From: Patulibacter americanus DSM 16676
Lineage (GTDB): Bacteria; Actinomycetota; Thermoleophilia; Solirubrobacterales; Solirubrobacteraceae
Direction: 5' to 3'
DNA: 64,000 bases
Assembly: GCF_000420025.1 (NCBI RefSeq)
Contig: NZ_ATUD01000001.1
Coordinates: 682,001-746,000 of the forward strand
Part shown: positions 16,353 through 24,615 of the stretch, piece after piece
Layout of the letters: each line of letters starts with the position of its first letter
Numbering within the stretch: position 1 is the first letter of the stretch
The notes under the pieces: generated by a model
What the model was told of the DNA's origin: nothing
The model's database searches: none
Seen by the model: the letters and a program-made list of their open reading frames with translations, nothing else
Program-made: the position numbers and the translations under genes

Positions 16353-17732
16353 TCAGTAGACCCCGAGGAAGAGCGGCCGGCGGACCTTCCGGCCGTCGGC
16401 CAGCCCGAGGACCATCTCGCTGCGGCCCGACGGGAACTGCCCGTCGTAGACGACGAGGAACGCGTTGCCGACCGCGCTCGGGGCGAGCGTTCGCACGTCG
16501 CGGGGCGTGCGGAAGGTGATCGACCGGACGCCGGCGCCGACCTGGCCGGCCGTCCACGTCAACCCGGGCGCGGAACGCCGGGCCGTGCCCTCGGCCCGCG
16601 GGGCGCCCTCGAGGTAGATCGGGTCGTCCCCGAGGTCCTCCCCGCCGCTCATCTGGTCGGGCAGCAGCGGATCGCGGCCGGCTCGTCCGCCGCACCCCTG
16701 GGGCGGAAACTGCCGGAAGGTGCCGAACCGGTAGTCGATCGTGCCGACGCGGCCGTCCGCGACCCGCCCGACGCGGCCCATGCACCACCGCCCGTTCGAG
16801 CGGGATGCCGAGAGCCCGTAGGCGGGGCCGCCGCGCGGGTCGGCGGTGCGCACGGCGAGGACCGCCCCGGTGCCCCCGCCGGCCTTGGCGCTCCTCGTCC
16901 CCCGCTTCGGGTACGTCGCCTGCACCTCGGCGCGCGGGACGGCTCCGTCCGCGGCACGCACGTCGAGCACCACGCCGTCGGCAGCGGCAGCGGCGGCCGG
17001 GCCGCCGCCCACGGTGAGCCGCACGTCGCGCGCCGCGGACCCCACCCGCCCCCAGGCGACGGTCGCCGCGAGGTGCGGGGTGGCGCCGGAGGTGCCCGTG
17101 AGGGTCTGCAGCGCATCGAGGTACGGGCGGCCGCCCAGGTCGGCGCGGCGCGAGCCGCAGCTGGCCGGGGACGCGAACAGGCTCGGACGCACCGGCCGGA
17201 ACGTACCCTCGCCGTCGAGCCACCCGAAGCGGCCCTGGTGGATCCGCCCGAGCTGCACGCAGGTGTTGCGGCCGATGGTGTGCAGCCGGTTCCCGTCGCG
17301 GGGGTCGTGGAACGTCCGATCGGCGCGGAACACGCGCACCGCCCAGTCGGGTCCGCCCGCCGGGTCCGGCCGGCGTACGACGACCCGCATCGGGCCCCGC
17401 AGCCGCAGCAGGACGGCGCCCGGGTTCTTCGGCTGCGGTCGCGCGGCGGCCACGCGACGGACCTTCCCGGCGCCACCGACGGCGGGCCGCACGGCCGGCG
17501 GCGCGGCCGGCACCGCGGATGCCGGCGCCGCACCGGTCGACGGCGCCGAGCCGGCGCGGGCCGCTCCGCTCGTCGGGGCGCCGTCGCCACGACGCACCGC
17601 CGCGTTCGCCGTCCCGTCCTGCCGCTCGTCGGGGAGGGTGAGCGCCGCGACACCTCCGCCCAGCAGGCCGACGCCGATCCCCACCCCGGCGACCCACGCC
17701 ACCGCACGTCGTCCGTTCGTCGTTCGTCTCAA
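16353..17732 (-). CDS. Membrane-anchored extracytoplasmic protein of ECF-sigma module 1 (third gene)
   Basis: TTG 17732 overlaps the upstream stop (TTGA) and gives 459 aa: a short basic N-terminus, one hydrophobic segment (VAWVAGVGIGVGLLGGGVAAL) and a large outer domain. The outer domain carries the pattern D/PWAVRVFR...C..LG.I..G.FGWLDGEG.FRPV...SC that recurs in its neighbours at 17729 and 62582, so these are paralogs. A second half (from ~230) repeats a similar theme with Cys residues (GRWCMGRVGRV, PQGCGG). No known domain is recognised. It probably belongs to the regulatory or sensory complex of the sigma factor encoded two genes upstream. Confidence 0.65.
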   Translation of the reverse strand: MRRTTNGRRAVAWVAGVGIGVGLLGGGVAALTLPDERQDGTANAAVRRGDGAPTSGAARAGSAPSTGAAPASAVPAAPPAVRPAVGGAGKVRRVAAARPQPKNPGAVLLRLRGPMRVVVRRPDPAGGPDWAVRVFRADRTFHDPRDGNRLHTIGRNTCVQLGRIHQGRFGWLDGEGTFRPVRPSLFASPASCGSRRADLGGRPYLDALQTLTGTSGATPHLAATVAWGRVGSAARDVRLTVGGGPAAAAAADGVVLDVRAADGAVPRAEVQATYPKRGTRSAKAGGGTGAVLAVRTADPRGGPAYGLSASRSNGRWCMGRVGRVADGRVGTIDYRFGTFRQFPPQGCGGRAGRDPLLPDQMSGGEDLGDDPIYLEGAPRAEGTARRSAPGLTWTAGQVGAGVRSITFRTPRDVRTLAPSAVGNAFLVVYDGQFPSGRSEMVLGLADGRKVRRPLFLGVY

Positions 17733-18982
17733 GGCTTCGGCTCCCCGGATGGCGTCGCCGGCACGGGCCGGGCGACGAGGTTGGTGTCTCCCCGGACGGT
17801 CCGCGTGCGGCCGTCCTTCGTCGTGATGCGGATCCGCAGCGCGTCGGGCCGCACCTCGGGGGGCAGCACCGCGAGCAGCGTGCCGCCGCGGGCGAGCGAC
17901 AGACGACGCGGACCCTCCGAGAGCCCCAAGATCGTCACCGCACGGACGTCGTCGCCGGCCTGGCCCCAAAGCGCCGTCCGTGCCGGCCGCCGGTACCAGC
18001 GGCCGCCGGCCGGATACTCCGAGTCGCTGATGGGCGCCAAGGTGTCGCCCGCGAGCCGGCGCACCGCGAAGAACACGCCGCGTCGGCGGACCTTCGACCC
18101 TTCCGTGACGGACAGCAGCCCGCAGGCTGCCGGGGCCCGCGGCGCTCGCGGCTGCCGACGGACCCACGTGAACGTCACGCAGCTCCGGGCGTCGCCCGAA
18201 CCCATCCAGCCCTGGGCCCGCCACGCGGGGCCACCTTCTGGATCCAACACGAGCGACGGATCGCGGCCGAAGTCCTCGCGCTGCCGGTGGCCGCCCGCGA
18301 AGGTCAGGATCACCCGCAGCCCGACGTCCTCCGGGTAGCCGCGCAGGACCGCGACGAACGCCCCATCCTCGGCGACGTCCGCGGACCGCGAGCCGGAGGC
18401 CGTCCGAAGCTCGACGCGTCGCAGGCTCGGACCGCCGACACCGTTGACCACGGTCCGGACGTCCTCCGGGTGCCGCCCGGCGAGCACCTTCGCCCCGACG
18501 AGGCTCGCCTGGCCGCGCTGCTCGTGGCCGCACGCGTCGGCGTTGCCGGCGGCGAGCTCGCGGAACCGCCCGTCGAGCCCGACGAGCCCGAACGTCCCAT
18601 CGCGGACCTGTCCCACGGTGCTGCACAGGTAACCCGTGCTCGAGCGGGCGATCCGCACCGTCCACGGCAGGACGCCCGCCTGGGGATCCGCGACCCGCAG
18701 CGCACTCACCCGACCCGTCGACGGCACCGGCGTCTGCTCCCGCGGCACGTCCTGCGCCGCCGGCGCGGGGATGACGCTCCCGCGCAGCACCGCGATCGTC
18801 GTCGCGGCCGTGGCGGTGGCGACGCCCGACCCGAGCACCGCGGCCACCAGCAGCGTGCGCCCCGACCAGCGCCAGCGGCGGCCGTCGCCGCGCGGGCGGA
18901 CCGGACGCGGGGCCTCGCCCGCCGCCTGCCGGCGGGCGGCCGCGACGAGGTCCTGCTCGAGCCCCTCGATGAAGTCGGTCAT
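17729..18982 (-). CDS. Membrane-anchored extracytoplasmic partner of ECF sigma factor, module 1
   Basis: ATG 18982 overlaps the sigma stop (ATGA) and gives 417 aa. A ~45-residue cytoplasmic N-terminus (MTDFIEGLEQDLVAAARRQ) precedes one membrane helix (TLLVAAVLGSGVATATAATT). A large outer region follows with PWTVRIARSSTGYLCSTVGQ and FGLVGLDGRFRELA, closely matching the 62582 product. A gene coupled behind an ECF sigma with this topology is positioned like an anti-sigma factor. However, it lacks the usual zinc-binding HxxxCxxC anti-sigma motif, so the role is inferred. Confidence 0.65.
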   Translation of the reverse strand: MTDFIEGLEQDLVAAARRQAAGEAPRPVRPRGDGRRWRWSGRTLLVAAVLGSGVATATAATTIAVLRGSVIPAPAAQDVPREQTPVPSTGRVSALRVADPQAGVLPWTVRIARSSTGYLCSTVGQVRDGTFGLVGLDGRFRELAAGNADACGHEQRGQASLVGAKVLAGRHPEDVRTVVNGVGGPSLRRVELRTASGSRSADVAEDGAFVAVLRGYPEDVGLRVILTFAGGHRQREDFGRDPSLVLDPEGGPAWRAQGWMGSGDARSCVTFTWVRRQPRAPRAPAACGLLSVTEGSKVRRRGVFFAVRRLAGDTLAPISDSEYPAGGRWYRRPARTALWGQAGDDVRAVTILGLSEGPRRLSLARGGTLLAVLPPEVRPDALRIRITTKDGRTRTVRGDTNLVARPVPATPSGEPKP

Positions 18983-19539
18983 CGCCGCGCCTCCCCCAGC
19001 TGGCCGCGCAGGGTCGCCAGGCCGCGGCTCACGCGCTTGCGGACCACCGCCTCGGAGACCGCCAGCGACCGCGCGATCTCGGTGTAGTCCCGGTCCTGCA
19101 GCACCCGCGCCCGCACCGCGTCGCGCTGCTCCTCCGGCAGGCCGGCCAGCAGCGGGTCGACGTCGTCGTGCTCGATCAGGGCGTCGATGGACGCCAGGTC
19201 GTCGTCGGTCAGCGCGCGCGGCTCGATGCCGAGACGCTGGCGGGCGCGGTCCTCGACCTGCCCGCGGCGCACCGCGTCGATCAGCTGGTGGCTCGCGATG
19301 GAGAACAGCCAGCCGCGGGCGACGCCGCGCTCCGGGTCGAACGCGTCGAGCCGCTCCAGGACGGTCGCGAAGGTCTCGGCGCATACGTCCGCCGCGATCT
19401 CCGGTCGCCCGGTGCGCCGCACGAGGTACGCCAGGAGCGCCTCGACGTGCCGCCGGTAGAAGGCGCCGAACGCCTCCGGCTCCGTCTCGGCGGCCGCGAG
19501 CAGCTGCTCGTCGCTCCGGCGCTCGTCTCCACTCCACAC
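18979..19539 (-). CDS. ECF-type RNA polymerase sigma factor, module 1
   Basis: From GTG 19539 the product is 186 aa. Region 2 (residues ~10-90) includes AFGAFYRRHVEALLAYLVRR and ARGWLFSIASHQLIDAVRR. Region 4 (~130-180) has LPEEQRDAVRARVLQDRDYT and the helix-turn-helix EIARSLAVSEAVVRKRVSRG. It should direct transcription of a small regulon, probably controlled by the two membrane-anchored proteins encoded directly downstream with overlapping start codons. It is a paralog of the sigma at 62026. Confidence 0.9.
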   Translation of the reverse strand: MWSGDERRSDEQLLAAAETEPEAFGAFYRRHVEALLAYLVRRTGRPEIAADVCAETFATVLERLDAFDPERGVARGWLFSIASHQLIDAVRRGQVEDRARQRLGIEPRALTDDDLASIDALIEHDDVDPLLAGLPEEQRDAVRARVLQDRDYTEIARSLAVSEAVVRKRVSRGLATLRGQLGEARR

Positions 19540-19607
19540 GCCTCTACTACGGATGGCGGTGCGCGGTTGTGACCGGCGATCTCGAGCCGCCCGCGTCAGG
19601 CGGCCGC

Positions 19608-19856
19608 TCAGTCCCCCGCAGCCTGCGCCGCCTCGGCCTCGCGCGAGCCGTCGGAGAGCGCCTCGCCGCCCGCGATGTGGGCGACGACCCGGTCGACCCA
19701 CGGGTCGTGAGGGTCGAACCCGGTCGCGGCGACGACGACGGTGCGCAGCTCGCCCCACGCCGTCCAGCCCCCGCCGTCGGTACGGGCCGCGTAGGTGTGC
19801 AGGCCGCCGACGCGGTCGACCTGAAGAACCCGGTCGTCCGGCGTGTGGAGACGCAC
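19608..19856 (-). CDS. Small hypothetical protein (82 aa)
   Basis: GTG 19856, with GGTGGAG eight bases upstream, opens VRLHTPDDRVLQVDRVGGL, a compact soluble protein with a GGWTAWGELRTVVVAATG core and an Ala/Glu-rich tail. I do not recognise the family. It is upstream of, and in the same direction as, the ECF sigma gene, 68 bases away. It could be a separate transcript. Confidence 0.5.
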   Translation of the reverse strand: MRLHTPDDRVLQVDRVGGLHTYAARTDGGGWTAWGELRTVVVAATGFDPHDPWVDRVVAHIAGGEALSDGSREAEAAQAAGD

Positions 19857-20089
19857 GGCTAGCGCTCCACCTGCCGGACGACCGGGGTCATCGGGAGGGA
19901 CGGGACCGGGGACGGTCGGACGGGACACACACCCTGTAGTTGTCGGGAGCGGCCGATTCGTGACGCGATTCCCCCGCAACGGGGCGAGATAGCGTCGTTC
20001 ACCCCACCCGCCGCCCGTCGGGTGCACCGTCCGACGCCCGCCCCCGGCCGCGCGGGGGCCCCGAGGTGTCCGTCCGCCCCTGAGTCGCC

Positions 20090-21739
20090 TCAGCCCAGCC
20101 GCGCCCGCGCCACGCCCGAGCGGCCCGGGAGCAGCAGGGCGTTGCCGCCGAACCGGGCCTGCAGCGTCAGGCGGGCGGTCCGGCCCCCGCGCAGCGCCGT
20201 CCGTCCGACCTTCACCGTGCCGGCGTAGACGCAGGCGTTGCCCCTGCGGCGCAGGCGCAGGTTCGCGCGGCCGACGCGGACGGTGCCGCGGCGCGCCTCG
20301 ACGCGCACCGTGCCGACGCAGGTGGCGGTCGTGGTGCTCGCCATCCGGCCCGAGACCCGCAGGCGGAAGGGTGCGCGGCGGTCGCGTCGGGTGACGGCGC
20401 GCAGGGTCAGGCGACCGGGCCGGGCGCGGACGGCGGCGGAGCCCGGTGCCGCCGGGACGCTCGCGGCCGGTGCGCCGGGGACCGTCGCCGGCTCACCAGG
20501 CGCGGGCTCGTCGATCTTCAGCCGCCCCACGCGGATCCGCTGCGGGTGGTCGCCGACGGGGATGCTCGCGATCTCGCGCTCCTCGTCGTAGGAGAGGACG
20601 GCGACGCGGTCCGCGCCGCTGACGGAGACGTAGCAGTGGCGGCCGTCCGCGCTGTTCGTCGACCAGTACGGCTTCTCGCCGACGGGGATCACCCGTGCGG
20701 TGAAGTCGCTGCGGCGCACGATCGCGGCGTAGTCCGACATCGTGCCGGCGGCGCAGAGCTTGGTGCCCTCGGGGTTGATCGCCAGGCCGTGGTGGGCGGA
20801 GTCGAGCACGTACTCGTCGCGGCGCAGACGACGCGAGGCCTCGGTCAACGGCAGGTCGACCACGCGGGTCACGCGGTCCTCGATCAGGTCGTACTCGACG
20901 AACCCGTGGAGGAACGAGATCTGCAGGTACACGTAGCGCTCGCCCGGGGCGACCGCCATCGGGCGCACCGCGGAGCTCATGCCGGGATAGCCGGCGTCGG
21001 CCAGCTTCTTGCCGATGTCGATCCGGCGGATGACCTCGTACGTCTTCGCGTCGACGATCTGGAAGACCCGGTCGCCCTTCGCCGCGTCGAAGATCGGGTC
21101 GTCCAGCGGCGTGAAGACCGTGCCGATGCTCGCGTGGAAGATCTTCGAGCCGTCCTCGGAGTAGTTGCTCTCGTGCGGCTGGTCGCCCGACGGGATGTCC
21201 GCGACGATCTCGCCCGTCGCGGTGTCGATGGCGTGCACCACGCCGCCGGTCGAGGCCGACACGAGCAGCCGCGCGCCGTCGGGCGAGATCGCCATGTGGT
21301 CCGAGCGGTTGCCCGCCACCGGCCGCCGCCACAGGATCTCGTGGGTCCGCAGGTCGAAGGCCACGACGTCCGCGAGGCTCGGGCGCGAGACGTAGAGGAC
21401 GCGGCCGTCCGGCGACGGGAAGAGGTCGTCGACGAGCTGGTCGTGCCCCATGCCGATCTGCGAGCGGATGAGGTAGAAGAACGCGAGCCGCACGGGGTCG
21501 CGGTGGATCTCGGCCAGCCGCTCGGGCAGGTCGGGGACGATGTTCATGCGGAACAGCCGCGAGAACGTGACGGGATCGACGACGTCGGCCGTCCCGGCGT
21601 GGTTGTTGCCGACGACGAGGATCGGCCTCGTGCCCGGGACGGGACCGGGTGCCGCGCCGGCGGACGCGGTCGCCGGCGCCGCCAGCCCGAGCGCCGCCAC
21701 GGCGCCGAGGGCGAGTCGTCGAACGGATGGACGGTGCAC
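20090..21739 (-). CDS. Secreted YVTN-type beta-propeller protein
   Basis: GTG 21739 has AAGGGAG six bases upstream and is followed directly by a signal peptide (VHRPSVRRLALGAVAALGL, cleavage near TASA); product 549 aa. Residues ~40-420 hold beta-propeller blades with the repeated pattern SPDG..(L/V)YVS...VV.(A/V)D..T.E(I)...(P/G), plus His/Asp-rich loops (GNRSDHMAISPDGARL, DSAHHGLAINPEG). A Pro/Ala linker leads to a C-terminal ~130-residue basic beta domain with two cysteines. Such propellers often bind extracellular ligands; none can be named here. Confidence 0.8.
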   Translation of the reverse strand: MHRPSVRRLALGAVAALGLAAPATASAGAAPGPVPGTRPILVVGNNHAGTADVVDPVTFSRLFRMNIVPDLPERLAEIHRDPVRLAFFYLIRSQIGMGHDQLVDDLFPSPDGRVLYVSRPSLADVVAFDLRTHEILWRRPVAGNRSDHMAISPDGARLLVSASTGGVVHAIDTATGEIVADIPSGDQPHESNYSEDGSKIFHASIGTVFTPLDDPIFDAAKGDRVFQIVDAKTYEVIRRIDIGKKLADAGYPGMSSAVRPMAVAPGERYVYLQISFLHGFVEYDLIEDRVTRVVDLPLTEASRRLRRDEYVLDSAHHGLAINPEGTKLCAAGTMSDYAAIVRRSDFTARVIPVGEKPYWSTNSADGRHCYVSVSGADRVAVLSYDEEREIASIPVGDHPQRIRVGRLKIDEPAPGEPATVPGAPAASVPAAPGSAAVRARPGRLTLRAVTRRDRRAPFRLRVSGRMASTTTATCVGTVRVEARRGTVRVGRANLRLRRRGNACVYAGTVKVGRTALRGGRTARLTLQARFGGNALLLPGRSGVARARLG

Positions 21740-22011
21740 GTGCTGCTCCCTTGCCTCGCTCCGCCCGCCGGGGTGGTACGGCGGACCCCGGCGCGTACCG
21801 AGGGGTGCAGCATAGGTGGCGCGCAGGCGCTCGGTCAACACCCGTTCGCCGAGTGCGCCAGCGTCGTCTCGGGCCACCCGGGGGCATGCCCCCGCACGGT
21901 CCGGGGGAACCCGACCTCGACACGACGGGGTCCGGACGGTCACACTGCGCGCAGCCCTGTTCGGTCTCCCTCACGCGGGGGGGCCGAGACCCGACACCCC
22001 GGCGGTACGCC

Positions 22012-23106
22012 ATGAACACCATCACCGCAGCACCGGAGCAGGGCATCGCGCCCCCGTCCGCGTCGCGTTCGCAGAACGCCAAGAACACCTGGAAGAGCGA
22101 TCTGGCTCCATACGCTCGGGCCGACGTCCGCAAGAGCGTGATCGACGTGCTCACGTCCGTCGTGCCCTACATGGCGCTCTTCTACGTCATGTACCTGTCG
22201 CTCGACGTCTCGTACTGGCTGACGCTGGCGCTGTCGATCCCGGCCTCCGGGTTCCTCCTGCGCACCTACATCGTCTTCCACGACTGCGCCCACGGGAACT
22301 TCCTGCCGAGCAAGCGGGGCAACCACATCCTCGGCGTCTTCACGGCGCTGCTCGTCTACACGCCCTTCTCCGCGTGGCGCCACAGCCACGCGATGCACCA
22401 CGCGAGCGCGGGTGACCTCGACCGCCGCGGCGACGGCGACGTCCCGACGATGACGGTCGAGGAGTACCAGAACGCCTCCCGCGGCGAGCGCATCGTCTAC
22501 CGCCTGACGCGCAACGCGTTCGTGCTGCTGACGCTTGGCCCGATCGTCTCGCTCGTGATCCAGCCGCGCCTGTGGAAGGGGACGGACCGCCCGCGCATCA
22601 AGCGCTCCATCATCGGCACGAACATCGCGCTCGTCGCGCTCGTCGCCCTCATGTGCGTCCTGATGGGCCCGCTGAACTTCTTCCTCGTGCAGTTCCCGAT
22701 GGTGATGCTCGCCGGCGGCGCCGGCGTGTGGCTCTTCTTCGTGCAGCACCAGTTCGAGGACGCCTACTGGGAGAACTCCGAGACCTGGAGCTACGCCGAG
22801 GCCGCACTGCAGGGCTCCTCGTACCTGCGCCTCCCGAAGGTCCTGCAGTACTTCTCGGGCAACATCGGCCTGCACCACGTGCACCACCTGTCGGCGAAGG
22901 TCCCGAACTACCACCTGCAGGCCGCGCACGACGCGACGCCGATCTTCCAGAAGGTCCCCGTCCTGACGCTCCGCGCCGCCGTCAAGTCGACGCGCCTGAA
23001 GCTCTGGTGCCCCGACCGTGGCCGCCTCGTCACCTGGCGCGAAGCCGCGGAGCCGCCGCCCTCCACGCCCGCCGCCGCGGGCACCCCGGCGGCCTCGGCC
23101 GCCTAG
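22012..23106 (+). CDS. Acyl-lipid fatty acid desaturase
   Basis: The 364-aa integral membrane protein has the three histidine boxes that bind the di-iron centre: HDCAHGN (~92), HSHAMHH (~126) and HHVHH (~288), with hydrophobic pairs of helices between them. The arrangement matches membrane delta-12/omega-6-type desaturases that introduce double bonds into membrane lipid acyl chains using O2 and ferredoxin-type electrons. It may be relevant that a DesK/DesR-like two-component pair, the classical desaturase regulators, lies 0.9 kb downstream; a regulatory link is inferred only. Confidence 0.9.
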   Translation: MNTITAAPEQGIAPPSASRSQNAKNTWKSDLAPYARADVRKSVIDVLTSVVPYMALFYVMYLSLDVSYWLTLALSIPASGFLLRTYIVFHDCAHGNFLPSKRGNHILGVFTALLVYTPFSAWRHSHAMHHASAGDLDRRGDGDVPTMTVEEYQNASRGERIVYRLTRNAFVLLTLGPIVSLVIQPRLWKGTDRPRIKRSIIGTNIALVALVALMCVLMGPLNFFLVQFPMVMLAGGAGVWLFFVQHQFEDAYWENSETWSYAEAALQGSSYLRLPKVLQYFSGNIGLHHVHHLSAKVPNYHLQAAHDATPIFQKVPVLTLRAAVKSTRLKLWCPDRGRLVTWREAAEPPPSTPAAAGTPAASAA

Positions 23107-23127
23107 CACCCGCCCGCGAGGGCATCC

Positions 23128-23158
23128 GTCCCGGGCCTTGCAGGAGGAGGCCCGGGAC
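23128..23158 (+). terminator. Hairpin after the desaturase gene
   Basis: A perfect 10-bp inverted repeat (GTCCCGGGCC and its complement, loop 11 bases) starts about 21 bases after the desaturase stop. No T-run follows. Confidence 0.55.
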
Positions 23159-23291
23159 CCGGGAGCGATCATCGTCACGGCTCGCCGAAGAAGTTCTCGG
23201 CCGCCGGCGCATCGATCGGCCCGAACCCCTGTTTCGGAGGTACACGTCCCCGCGCCGCGTGTGGCGCGACCGTCCCGAACCAGGAGGCGAC

Positions 23292-23945
23292 ATGCGTCGC
23301 TCGTCCCACCCGATCACCATCGCCGCCGTGCTCGTCGCACTGACGGCGGGAGCCCCGGCCGTCGCCTCGGCCACGTCCCCGGCCGTCCAGAGCATCTACG
23401 AGGACTGCGAGGACGGCACCCTCGACAAGCGGTACTCGGACGCCCAGCTGTCCGCCGCGATGCGCGACATCGAGGCCAACACGGGCGAGTACTCCGAGTG
23501 TTCCGACGCGATCTACGCCGCCCAGCTCGGGCTCACGGGCGCGGCCGGGAAGGCTGCGAAGGCCGCCCGCGACGCCGCGGGTGGGACGCCCGGCAAGGGC
23601 GGCGACACCGCGAAGGACGGCGCTACGACGGACGGCGGCGCGGCGGGCGACCCGGCAGGTGCCGGCGCGGCCGCACCGGCGGCGGATCCGACGGACGGGC
23701 GCGGGGCGTCCGACGCGGAGAAGGCCGCGGCGGCCGCCGCCGCGACAGCCGCCGCCGATGCGCCCGCCTCCCGCGGGGCGGCCACGCTGCTGGGCGCGGC
23801 GGTCCCGGCCGCGGCCGTCGAGATGGGCGCGACCCGGATCGCGATGCCCCTCCCGGCCGTGATCGCCGTGGGCGTGTGCGCCCTGCTGGGCGTGCTCGCC
23901 GGCGTCGCGACCCTCGTCACGCGGCTGACACGTCCCCGGCTGTAG
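23292..23945 (+). CDS. Secreted Ala-rich protein with C-terminal membrane helix
   Basis: AGGAGG lies a few bases before ATG 23292. The 217-aa product has a signal peptide (cleavage near ASA, residue ~27) and a ~50-residue folded segment with three cysteines (YEDCEDGTLDKRYSDAQL...YSECSDAIYAAQLG). A long Gly/Ala/Asp/Pro-rich disordered stretch follows, then one C-terminal membrane helix (MPLPAVIAVGVCALLGVLAG) and a basic tail, as for a wall-spanning surface anchor. The small Cys domain resembles those seen in other actinobacterial secreted proteins, but I cannot name it. Confidence 0.65.
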   Translation: MRRSSHPITIAAVLVALTAGAPAVASATSPAVQSIYEDCEDGTLDKRYSDAQLSAAMRDIEANTGEYSECSDAIYAAQLGLTGAAGKAAKAARDAAGGTPGKGGDTAKDGATTDGGAAGDPAGAGAAAPAADPTDGRGASDAEKAAAAAAATAAADAPASRGAATLLGAAVPAAAVEMGATRIAMPLPAVIAVGVCALLGVLAGVATLVTRLTRPRL

Positions 23946-24015
23946 GGCGCGTCCGCGGCCGTAGGCCCGCCCGCGGCCGTAGGCCCGTCCGCGGCCGTAG
24001 GCCCGCCCGCGGCTA
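23942..24015. repeat. Four tandem copies of an 18-bp unit between convergent genes
   Basis: The unit GTAGGCCCGYCCGCGGCC is repeated about four times (the first copy 19 bp), running exactly from the stop codon of the plus-strand gene to the stop codon of the response regulator gene. It likely arose by slippage. Confidence 0.7.
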
Positions 24016-24615
24016 GATCCAGCCCTCCTCCCACGCCACGCGCGCCGCCTCGGCGCGCGTGGGGGCGCCGAGCTTGGCCATCGCCGCGGAGAGGTAGTTG
24101 CGCACCGTGCCGGGGGCGAGGTGCGCCGTGGTGGCGATCGCCCCGGCGCTCAGGCCGTCGCGGACGAGCCGCAAGACCTCGAGCTCGCGGTCGCTGAGCG
24201 GGCACGCACCCTCCGTGAGTGCGGTCGCGGCGATCTCGGAGTCGACGTAGCGCCCGCCGCCGTGGACGTCGCGGAGGATGCGGGCCAGGCGATCCGCCGG
24301 GGTCGTCTTCGGCACGAACCCCCGGACGCCGCCGGCCAGCGCGCGCCGCAGGACCCCGGGGCGCGCGTGACGGGTCACGAGCACCACCGGCACGGCCCGG
24401 TGGGCGAGGATCCGCCGGGCGGCCTCCACGCCGTCGAGCTTCGGCATCTCGAGGTCCAGGAGGACGAGGTCCGGCTCGAGCTCGGCCGCGAGCGCCACCG
24501 CGCGCTCGCCGTCCCCGGCCTGCGCCACGACCGTCATGTCGGGCTCGAGATCGAGCAGCGACGCCAGCGCGTTGCGCAGCAGGTCCTCGTCGTCGGCCAG
24601 CAGCAGGCGGATCAT
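24013..24615 (-). CDS. NarL/DesR-type response regulator
   Basis: The 200-aa product has a receiver domain with acidic pocket DDED (residues ~9-12), phospho-acceptor Asp in LVLLDLEMP (~54) and conserved Lys in FVPKTT (~103). A LuxR/NarL DNA-binding domain follows (LSDRELEVLRLVRDGLSAGA, helix-turn-helix to ~195). Its ATG overlaps the kinase stop (ATGA), so kinase and regulator are made together. Genes of this type regulate membrane lipid or cell-envelope functions in many Gram-positives. Confidence 0.9.
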   Translation of the reverse strand: MIRLLLADDEDLLRNALASLLDLEPDMTVVAQAGDGERAVALAAELEPDLVLLDLEMPKLDGVEAARRILAHRAVPVVLVTRHARPGVLRRALAGGVRGFVPKTTPADRLARILRDVHGGGRYVDSEIAATALTEGACPLSDRELEVLRLVRDGLSAGAIATTAHLAPGTVRNYLSAAMAKLGAPTRAEAARVAWEEGWI

